Shown piece after piece: positions 49,958 to 56,095 of a stretch of DNA of 56,095 nucleotides. Source of the DNA: Solirubrobacterales bacterium (GTDB taxonomy: Bacteria > Actinomycetota > Thermoleophilia > Solirubrobacterales > Solirubrobacteraceae); NCBI GenBank assembly GCA_019240115.1, contig JAFAYV010000023.1, positions 1 to 56,095 on the forward strand, given 5' to 3'. The notes beneath the pieces are model-generated. The model searched no databases and was not told where the DNA came from. It saw only the letters and a list, made by a program, of their open reading frames with translations. The number at the start of each line of letters is the position of its first letter. Within the stretch, counting starts at the first letter, position 1. The position numbers and the translations under genes were made by a program.

Positions 49958-51307
49958 TCAGCCGCCGGCCGCCGCGGGCCGCGAGAGCGCGTAGGGCGCG
50001 AAGCGGGCGGCGATGCCGGCGGGCAGCTTGGCGAGCACGCGAACGCCCTCGGGCGTGTCCTCGCGCTCGAGATCGCCGGCGAGCTCGTGCAGCTCGGCGA
50101 GCCGGCTGCCCTCGCGATAGGGCACGAGCAGCTCGACCGAGGACAGCCGTCGCTCGAACTCGCCCTCGATCCGCTCGGTCAGCGTGCCGATACCCTCGCC
50201 GGTGGCCGCCGAGACGAGCACCGCGTCGGGATGGCGGTGGGCGAGCTCCCGCCGTCGCTCCTCGCTGAGCTGGTCGGCCTTGGCCAGCACGAGCAGCTGC
50301 GCGGCCGCGTCGGCCGCGATCTCGCGCAGCACGTCGTCGACCGCGCGAGTCATCGACTCAAGCTCGTCTTCATCAACCGAGGCGTCGACGACGTGGAGGA
50401 CGAGATCGGCGCGCCGCGTCTCCTGCAGGGTGGCGCCGAACGCGTCGACGAGCTGGTGGGGCAGCTTGCGGATGAAGCCGACGGTGTCGGTCACCAGGTA
50501 GCTGCGCCCGCCCGCGCGCAGGACCCGGGTCGTCGGATCGAGCGTGTGGAAGAGACGATCGCGAACCGGGACGTCGGCGCCGGTCAGCGCGTTGAGGAGG
50601 GTCGACTTGCCGGCGTTGGTGTAGCCGGCGAGCGCGATCTGGGGCAGGTGGGCGCGCTCGCGCTCGGCGCGCATGACTGCCCGAGTGCCCGCGACGTGCG
50701 CGAGCCGCCGCTTGAGCGCGGCGATCCGATCGCGGGCGAGGCGGCGGTCGGTCTCGATCTGGGTCTCGCCGGGGCCTCGGGTGCCGATCCCGCCGCCGAG
50801 GCGCTCGAGGTGCGACCACAGACCGCGCATGCGAGCGAGGTTGTACTCGAGCTGGGCGAGCTCGACCTGGAGCTTGCCCTCGGCGGTGTGCGCGTGGGCG
50901 GCGAAGATGTCGAGGATGATCGCCGTGCGGTCGATCACCGGCATGCCGAGCGCCTGCTCGAGGTTGCGCTCCTGACGGGGCGAGAGCTCGTCGTCGCAGG
51001 CGACGAGGTTGGCGTCGGCATCGGCGAGCAGGCCCCGTAGCTCATCGAGCTTGCCGGGGCCGAGATAGGTGTTCGGATGGGGGCGATCGCGATGCTGGTG
51101 CAGCTCGCCGACCGCGGCTACGCCGGCAGTGCGCAGCAGCTCGGTCAACTCGTCGAGGCATCCATCCTCCCCGGCGGGGGCGACGGCGATCATGAAGGCT
51201 CGCTGGCGCGCGCGTCCGGTGCGTGCGGCACGTCCGGCGTCCGGGCGACGGCCGTTGCGGCTCGACGCAGGCTGTCCGTTGCTATTCGCCGAAGGCGCCA
51301 ACCCCAT
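49958..51307 (-). CDS. hflX: HflX ribosome-associated GTPase
   Basis: 449 aa. HflX N-domain with the conserved GRxKLDEL-like LGPGKLDELRGLLAD and SPRQERNLEQALGMPVIDR, then a GIGTRGPGETQIETDRR helical linker, and the G domain GYTNAGKSTLLNALTG (G1), TVGFI (G3) and NKxD-like AKADQL (G4; AKAD in place of NKxD). It splits stalled ribosomes under stress. It is the last gene of the miaA-dapF-dapL-hflX run, 28 nt after dapL. Confidence 0.93.
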   Translation of the reverse strand: MGLAPSANSNGQPASSRNGRRPDAGRAARTGRARQRAFMIAVAPAGEDGCLDELTELLRTAGVAAVGELHQHRDRPHPNTYLGPGKLDELRGLLADADANLVACDDELSPRQERNLEQALGMPVIDRTAIILDIFAAHAHTAEGKLQVELAQLEYNLARMRGLWSHLERLGGGIGTRGPGETQIETDRRLARDRIAALKRRLAHVAGTRAVMRAERERAHLPQIALAGYTNAGKSTLLNALTGADVPVRDRLFHTLDPTTRVLRAGGRSYLVTDTVGFIRKLPHQLVDAFGATLQETRRADLVLHVVDASVDEDELESMTRAVDDVLREIAADAAAQLLVLAKADQLSEERRRELAHRHPDAVLVSAATGEGIGTLTERIEGEFERRLSSVELLVPYREGSRLAELHELAGDLEREDTPEGVRVLAKLPAGIAARFAPYALSRPAAAGG

Positions 51308-51335
51308 CTATGGTAGCCGGGCGGCGACCGGTTCC

Positions 51336-52496
51336 CTACAACCGGCTCAGTCGCCGCACCGCCTCCAGCAGGCGGTCGTCGGGCGTGGTCAACGAGATCC
51401 GGAAGAAGCCCTCGCCGTGCGGACCGTAGGCGCCGCCCGGCGAGACGACGACGGCCGCCTCCTGCAGGACGTGATCGCAGTAGGCCGCGGCGTCGGCGAA
51501 CCCCTCGGGGATCGGCGCCCACACGTAGATCGTCCCCCGCGGCGGCGTGATCGACACCCCGGCCTGGCTCAGGGCCTCGCAGACGAGGTCACGCCGGCGC
51601 TGGTAGTGGGCGTTCATCTCGCGCACCTCGGCGTCGACCTCCGGCGCCAGGGCGGCGACGCCGGCGAGCTGGATCGCATCGAACAGCCCCGAGTCGACGT
51701 TGGACTTCAGCCGCCAGAAGTGGCCGATCGCCTCGGCGTTGCCGACGATCGCCGCGCAGCGCCAGCCGGTCATGTTGTAGCCCTTCGACAGCGAGAACAC
51801 CTCGACCCCGACCTCCTTGGCCCCCGGCGTCTCCAGGAAGGACGGCGCGACGTATCCGTCGTAGGTGGTCTCGCTGTAGGCGTTGTCGTGGACGGCCAGG
51901 ACGTCGTGCTCGCGGGCGAAGGCGACCACCTCCTCGAAGAACCCGGCCGGGACGATTGATCCGGTCGGGTTGTTCGGGTAGTTGACGAACATCAGCCGGG
52001 CCCGCTCGAGGTCCTCGCCGGCGATCGCCCCGAGATCGGGGGCGAAATCGCGCTCGGCCAGCAAAGGCATGAGCACCGGCCGGCCACCGGCGAGCAGCGG
52101 CCCGCCGGTGTAGACGGGATAGCCGGGGTCCGAGGCCAGCGTGACGTCGCCGGGGTCGAGGAAGGCCAGGTTGAGGTTGAAGATGCACTCCTTGGCGCCG
52201 ATCGCCGCCATCACCTCGGTCTCCGGGTCGAGCTCCACGCCGAACCGACGGGCGTAGAACGCGGCCACGGCCTCACGGAACTCCTGGCGCCCGCGGTTGC
52301 TCGGATACTGGTGGGTGCTCGGATCGGTGACCGCGCGCTGCATCGCCGCGACGATCTGTGGATACGTCGGGGTGTCCGGATCCCCGATCCCCAGGCTGAT
52401 CACGTCGACGCCAGCGGCGCGCTTGGCGCGGACCTTGCGCTCGAGCTCGGCGAACATGTACGGGGGGATCAGGTCCAGGCGGCTACTGCGTCGCAT
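51336..52496 (-). CDS. dapL: LL-diaminopimelate aminotransferase
   Basis: 386 aa from ATG 52496. Fold type I PLP aminotransferase of the DapL type: SLGIGDPDTPTYPQIV, HQYPSNRGRQEFREAVA, NYPNNPTGSIVPAGFFEE and the PLP lysine in SLSKGYNMTGWR. It makes LL-DAP from tetrahydrodipicolinate, bypassing the succinyl route. The start overlaps dapF by 14 nt, tying lysine/DAP synthesis to the epimerase. An upstream TTG is possible but less likely. Confidence 0.9.
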   Translation of the reverse strand: MRRSSRLDLIPPYMFAELERKVRAKRAAGVDVISLGIGDPDTPTYPQIVAAMQRAVTDPSTHQYPSNRGRQEFREAVAAFYARRFGVELDPETEVMAAIGAKECIFNLNLAFLDPGDVTLASDPGYPVYTGGPLLAGGRPVLMPLLAERDFAPDLGAIAGEDLERARLMFVNYPNNPTGSIVPAGFFEEVVAFAREHDVLAVHDNAYSETTYDGYVAPSFLETPGAKEVGVEVFSLSKGYNMTGWRCAAIVGNAEAIGHFWRLKSNVDSGLFDAIQLAGVAALAPEVDAEVREMNAHYQRRRDLVCEALSQAGVSITPPRGTIYVWAPIPEGFADAAAYCDHVLQEAAVVVSPGGAYGPHGEGFFRISLTTPDDRLLEAVRRLSRL

Positions 52497-53349
52497 GCAA
52501 CTCCTCAACGAAGGTCTCGGCCAGGGTGCCGCGGTACACCGGCACCGCCCAGCCTGTCAGCTTGATCTGAAGCTCGCCGGTCACCTCGACGTCGAGCTCA
52601 CCGCCGTCGAGCACGACGGTAACCGGTGATCGCCCGCCGTCGAGCACGTAGGCCACGGCGGCCCCGGTCGCGCCGGTCCCACTCGCGGTGGTCTCCCCCA
52701 CCCCCCGCTCGAAGATGCGCGCGCGGATCCTGGACCGGGCGGGATCCCCACCGTCGAGCTCGGCGAACCACGAGACGTTGGTCCGGTGGGGAAACAGCTC
52801 GTGGTGCTCGATCTCCGGGCCGATCGCCCCAAGATCCAATCCCTCCAGCTCCGCCTCGTCGGCGACGCGGATCGCGCATTGCGGGTTGCCGACCTGGACG
52901 TGCTGAAAGCGCCACGTGCGGCCGGCGGCGGTGAGCTCGCCCCGGCCATCGGGAGCGCCGGAGGGATAGCCGGCGCTCTGCACCCGGGCCCGACCCATGT
53001 CGACGGCGCACCGCGTGTCGGAGAGGATCAGCGGCCTGATCTCGCCGGCAGCGGTCTGGATGGCGAACGAGTCGGCGTCGGTCCACCCGTGGCGGCGCAG
53101 GTACAGCACCGCCTCGCGGGCGCCGTTGCCCGACAGCTCGGCCTCGGAGCCATCGGGGTTGTAGATCCGCAGCCGGGCCACGAAATCCGCGTCGTCGGGC
53201 GCTGAGAGGAGCAGGATCCCGTCGGCCGAGACGCCCGTGTGGGGTGCGCAGATCGCCTGAATCCGCGACGGGGTCAGCTCGAACGGAAGGTCTTCGGCCT
53301 CGACGATCACGTAGTCGTTGCCCAGGGCGTGCCACTTCTCGAACTCCAC
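52483..53349 (-). CDS. dapF: diaminopimelate epimerase homologue with Ser in both catalytic Cys positions
   Basis: 288 aa. Full two-domain DapF fold: FEKWHALGNDYVIVEAEDLP (residues 3-22), IYNPDGSEAELSGNGAREAV and RARIFERGVGETTASGTGAT. In DapF the acid/base pair is one Cys in each domain (CGNG and CGTG motifs). Here both are serine: Ser73 (SGNG) and Ser223 (SGTG). Cys-to-Ser DapF mutants are inactive in the enzymes studied. The rest of the active site (GNPQCAIRV, DAP contacts) looks intact. Neighbours dapL and the MurT/GatD peptidoglycan system argue that DAP is still used. Confidence 0.92.
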   Translation of the reverse strand: MEFEKWHALGNDYVIVEAEDLPFELTPSRIQAICAPHTGVSADGILLLSAPDDADFVARLRIYNPDGSEAELSGNGAREAVLYLRRHGWTDADSFAIQTAAGEIRPLILSDTRCAVDMGRARVQSAGYPSGAPDGRGELTAAGRTWRFQHVQVGNPQCAIRVADEAELEGLDLGAIGPEIEHHELFPHRTNVSWFAELDGGDPARSRIRARIFERGVGETTASGTGATGAAVAYVLDGGRSPVTVVLDGGELDVEVTGELQIKLTGWAVPVYRGTLAETFVEELHATQ

Positions 53350-53383
53350 GGGGCGCCAGTGTATGTGTACCGTCGCGCGCGCA

Positions 53384-54706
53384 ATGGTGACGCTCCTGCA
53401 GGAACGGACAGTGCGCAGGCGAGGCTGGGTGGGACCTCGTTACAAATGGCTGCTCGCCGGGCTGGTCGTGGTCTCGCTGGTCGCTCGCATGGCCTGGATC
53501 GCCGAGCCCTGCCGCGCCCCGTGCCGTTCCGCGGACGACCACACCCTCATCTTCGACGAGGCCTATTACGTCAACGCCGCCCGCGTGATCGCCGGAATCC
53601 GGCCCCCGGTCGGCTCGCCGTACGCGAACACGCCGCTGGGGGACGACGGCAACTCCGAGCATCCCCAGCTCGCCAAGCTGCTGATCGCGGGCGGGATCGA
53701 ACTGTTCGGTGACGGGCCGCTGGCCTGGCGGTTGCCCAGCGTGCTGCTCGGAACGGTGGCGATCCTGGGGATGTTCGCGCTCGTCCGAGCCGCCGGAGGC
53801 GGACCCTGGCTGGGGCTGGGAGCGGCCGCGCTGATGGCCTGCGACAACCTGCTGCTCGTCCACGGCCGGATCGGCACGCTCGATATCTACGCGGTCGCCG
53901 CGATGATCTGGGGAGCGGCGCTCTATCTGCGCGATCGGCCGATCCTGGCGGGCGCGATCATCGGGCTTGGCGCCAGCGCCAAGGAGGTGACGCCGTACGT
54001 GCTGCTTGCCCTGGCCGTGCTCGAGCTGGTGCGCTGGTGGCGGCTGCGCTCGGAGGGCGCGGGGCGGCTGGCCCGCCTGGTCATCTGCGCGGGCGCCTCG
54101 GCGGTGATGTTCATGGCCGTGCTCACGGTGATGGGCTGGATCGCCCCGCCCTACAGCCCCCAGACCGGCAAGCGCGTGCCGAACGGGCCATTCGGCCACG
54201 TCGCGCACATCCTGAGCTACGCCGCAAACCAGACGAGCCCGCACGGACCCACCGGGATCGCCTCCTATCCCTGGGACTGGCTGATCGATCTCAAGCCGAT
54301 CACCTATCTGCGGATCAATCCGGGCCGCCCCACGGTCCTGCTGAACCAGATCTCGCCGGCGGTCCACTTCATCGGCCTGATCAGCCCGCCGATCCTGCTC
54401 CTGGCCATCCCGGGGCTGCTGCTCGCCGCGCGCCCGGTCGTCCGGCCGCGGATTCGCCTGACCGACGAGGTGGGCCTGGTCGCCTTGGCCTGGTTCGTCG
54501 GGACCTATCTGCCGTTCGTGGCGCTCAGCCTGCTCGAAAGCCGGACGAGCTACCTGTACTACATGGTGATCGTGATGCCCGGGATCTACCTGGCGGTCGC
54601 TGATCTGGTCGCGCGGATCGGTCCCCGACGCAAGCTCGTCCTGCTGTGGATGGCGGGCGTGGTGGCCGCCGCGGTCGTCCTCTACCCGTTCACCCCGCTG
54701 CCGTGA
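53384..54706 (+). CDS. PMT-family (dolichyl-phosphate-mannose-type) glycosyltransferase
   Basis: 440 aa, ATG 53384, with about 10-11 membrane segments. GT-C fold: FDEAYYVNAARVIAG in the first extracytoplasmic loop (catalytic DE), SEHPQLAKLLIAGG and GIASYPWDWLIDLKPI, typical of PF02366/PF13231 mannosyltransferases. It moves mannose from polyprenyl-phosphate-mannose to proteins or glycans outside the membrane. Divergent from dapF with only 34 nt between starts. Confidence 0.87.
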   Translation: MVTLLQERTVRRRGWVGPRYKWLLAGLVVVSLVARMAWIAEPCRAPCRSADDHTLIFDEAYYVNAARVIAGIRPPVGSPYANTPLGDDGNSEHPQLAKLLIAGGIELFGDGPLAWRLPSVLLGTVAILGMFALVRAAGGGPWLGLGAAALMACDNLLLVHGRIGTLDIYAVAAMIWGAALYLRDRPILAGAIIGLGASAKEVTPYVLLALAVLELVRWWRLRSEGAGRLARLVICAGASAVMFMAVLTVMGWIAPPYSPQTGKRVPNGPFGHVAHILSYAANQTSPHGPTGIASYPWDWLIDLKPITYLRINPGRPTVLLNQISPAVHFIGLISPPILLLAIPGLLLAARPVVRPRIRLTDEVGLVALAWFVGTYLPFVALSLLESRTSYLYYMVIVMPGIYLAVADLVARIGPRRKLVLLWMAGVVAAAVVLYPFTPLP

Positions 54707-54779
54707 GGATGACCGGCAGCCGCCCGTAGCGGAGCAGGACCGCCACGTCCCGAGCGGATTGGGTGGTGAAGTTGCCGCG

Positions 54780-55685
54780 CTATCGCCACAGCGCCAGGAT
54801 CTCGCCGGCCACGTCTGCCGGTTCGCGGCCGGTGGCGTCGATCGTGTGGACGGCGCCGAGCTTGCGCATCCAGGTCAGCTGGCGGCGGGCGTAGTTGCGG
54901 GTCCGGCGCTTCATCGCCTCGACGTCCCCGGTCAGGAGCTCCTCGAAGCCGAGCGCCTTGCGTGCGGTGCTCGACGCGCCCGCGGCGTTGGCGCGGCGGA
55001 CCTCTTCCTCGACGCCGGCCGCCACCATCGCGTCGACCCGGGCGTCGATTCGCTCGTAGAGCTGCTGGCGCTCGAGGACGAGGCCGACCAGCAAGGTGCT
55101 GCGGCGCATCTCCGTGGTCCACAGCTCCGAGTCCGAGTCGCGGGGCTCGAGCTCGCCGGCGTCTGAGAGCTCGAGCGCGCGCACGATCCGCTGGCGGTCG
55201 CCCGGGTCGATCTCCTCGGCCGCCCAGGGCGCTCGCTCGCGAAGAACCGCATGAAGCGCCGGCGCGCCGCGCCGCTCGAGCTCGGTCAGCCAGCGCTCGC
55301 GCGCTCCTTCCGGGGGCGGCGGGCGCAGGCTGAGCTCGGCCAGCGCGGCCCGCAGATACAAGCCGGTGCCACCCACCAGGATCGGCCTGGCACCGCCGGC
55401 CAGGAGCCCGTCGATCTCGGCGTGGGCAAGCTCGGCGTACTGGCCGGCGCTGAAGCTCGCGTCGACCGGCAGGAACGACAGCAGCCGGTGCTCGAGCTGC
55501 GCTCGCTCGTCCGCCCGGGCGGCTCCGGTGAGCGTCTCGAGCCCCTGGTAGACCTGCAGGGCGTCGGCGGATACGGCGACCGGCCGCTCACCCAGCTCCC
55601 GCAGCCGCCGTGCCAGCTCGATGGCGACGTCGGTCTTGCCCACGCCGGTCGGGCCGAACAGGGCGATCACCTCCGTGCGCGGCAC
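54780..55685 (-). CDS. miaA: tRNA dimethylallyltransferase
   Basis: 301 aa from GTG 55685. P-loop LFGPTGVGKTDVAIELARRL (residues 9-28), ADALQVYQGLE, VGGTGLYLRAALAELSL, and the tRNA-contact LGFEELLTGDVEAMKRRTRNYARRQLTW. It adds the isopentenyl group to A37 of tRNAs reading UNN codons. It heads the miaA...dapF-dapL-hflX gene run, although a divergent mannosyltransferase gene lies between miaA and dapF. Confidence 0.94.
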   Translation of the reverse strand: MPRTEVIALFGPTGVGKTDVAIELARRLRELGERPVAVSADALQVYQGLETLTGAARADERAQLEHRLLSFLPVDASFSAGQYAELAHAEIDGLLAGGARPILVGGTGLYLRAALAELSLRPPPPEGARERWLTELERRGAPALHAVLRERAPWAAEEIDPGDRQRIVRALELSDAGELEPRDSDSELWTTEMRRSTLLVGLVLERQQLYERIDARVDAMVAAGVEEEVRRANAAGASSTARKALGFEELLTGDVEAMKRRTRNYARRQLTWMRKLGAVHTIDATGREPADVAGEILALWR

Positions 55686-55746
55686 GGCCGACAGTATCGT
55701 CCAGGCGGTGGGCCGGGAGCGATCGGGCCCGCAGTATGGTGCAGCG

Positions 55747-55770
55747 ATGCGCCCTGGAGCGATCGTGTGA
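55747..55770 (+). CDS. seven-codon leader ORF (MRPGAIV) overlapping the FIST gene start
   Basis: ATG 55747; its TGA (55768-55770) overlaps the GTG of the FIST gene (55767-55769). A -10-like TATGGT lies at 55735-55740. Such GTGA overlaps couple translation. The ORF may be chance. Confidence 0.3.
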   Translation: MRPGAIV

Positions 55771-56095
55771 GCACGCGGATCGGTACCGGTGTCTCCACCG
55801 AAGCTGATCCGCTGAAGGCGGGTAGGGCTGCGGCACGCTCGGCCGCCGATGCGCTCGGCGGCGCCCCCGCTGATCTGGCCCTGGTGTTCGCCGCCGGCTC
55901 GCATCTCATCGCCCCGGAGGCCACGCTCGAGGGCGTGCACTCGGCGCTGGCTCCCCGAGCCCTCGTCGGCTGCGGCGCCGGGGGGGTTCTCGGCGGCGGC
56001 CGCGAGCTCGAGGACGGCACCGCGGTCGCGGTGTGGGCGGCCGCCTTCGAGGAAGGAGAGGCGATCCCGTTTCACGCGGCGGTCCTCGACCACGA
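55767..56095 (+). CDS. FIST-domain protein, 3' end beyond the window
   Basis: 109 visible codons from GTG 55767. FIST N-domain: RIGTGVSTEADPLKAGRAAA, DLALVFAAGSHLIAP, LVGCGAGGVLGGGRELEDGT and VAVWAAAFEEGEA. FIST proteins are sensor modules, often controlling c-di-GMP or chemotaxis-type signalling, and may bind amino acids. The usual C-terminal FIST_C domain would lie outside. Divergent from miaA. Confidence 0.85.
   Translation, partial: MSTRIGTGVSTEADPLKAGRAAARSAADALGGAPADLALVFAAGSHLIAPEATLEGVHSALAPRALVGCGAGGVLGGGRELEDGTAVAVWAAAFEEGEAIPFHAAVLDH

Noticed and set aside
1-56095. tRNA and rRNA genes
   Set aside because: I looked for T-loop GGTTCGA patterns with a matching acceptor stem and for rRNA-like stretches and found none.

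Overview
The window is dense, high-GC chromosomal DNA with strong G/C third-position bias, many GTG starts and ATGA/GTGA gene overlaps. Several traits point to a high-GC actinobacterium, probably Thermoleophilia/Solirubrobacterales: a MurT/GatD pair, a WS/DGAT acyltransferase, LCP and RlpA-like wall proteins, a miaA-dapF-dapL-hflX block, a WhiG/FliA-type sigma factor and a c-di-AMP riboswitch. The lineage is inferred from gene content only. I saw no rRNA, tRNA, CRISPR array, prophage or full insertion sequence.

Layout. 1-13.5 kb: WS/DGAT (edge-truncated), a ydaO riboswitch driving an RlpA-like wall protein, dinB, a thioredoxin-TPR protein, an alpha/beta hydrolase, a polytopic membrane protein with a hexapeptide minisatellite, a 228-bp inverted-repeat element, a secreted Fn3-like protein, a PRC-barrel protein, a HIR-type SPFH protein with a membrane partner, a DUF6314 protein, bioY, a CDF transporter with a triplicated tail, and a PPOX protein. 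13.5-18 kb: a DHA2 efflux pump and divergent TetR regulator with three evenly spaced operators, ferritin, a GNAT and a formate/nitrite channel. 18-23 kb: a tight operon of LCP ligase, NodB-like deacetylase, acyl-CoA-dehydrogenase-like protein, NodS-like methyltransferase and GT2; this is the best candidate for an undescribed system. 23-25.2 kb: a fluoride operon (fluoride riboswitch, 12-codon leader ORF, two CrcB subunits, a triple-DUF190 protein). 26.7-31.8 kb: a zinc/manganese ABC importer with two permeases, a Fur-family regulator and a queuosine-salvage protein overlapping the regulator gene.

31.8-41.9 kb: MBL-fold hydrolase, sedolisin protease, type II NADH dehydrogenase, 3D-domain wall protein, a second 228-bp element, SRAP protein, GGDEF-EAL protein, a possible small transcript with a six-codon ORF, and a WhiG/FliA-type sigma factor. 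42-47 kb: HAD phosphatase, YegS-type lipid kinase, murT, a decayed repeat tract, a methyltransferase and gatD. 47-56 kb: gmd, a glycine-betaine-type binding protein, an M28 peptidase relic, a MazG-like protein with a tandem repeat, then hflX, dapL and dapF (both catalytic cysteines replaced by serine), a PMT-family mannosyltransferase, miaA and an edge-truncated FIST protein.

Common themes are envelope construction (DapF/DapL, MurT/GatD, LCP operon, RlpA, 3D protein, Gmd, PMT) and ion homeostasis (fluoride, zinc, CDF, ferritin). Three signalling nucleotides are implied: c-di-AMP (riboswitch), c-di-GMP (GGDEF-EAL) and a FIST-type sensor input.
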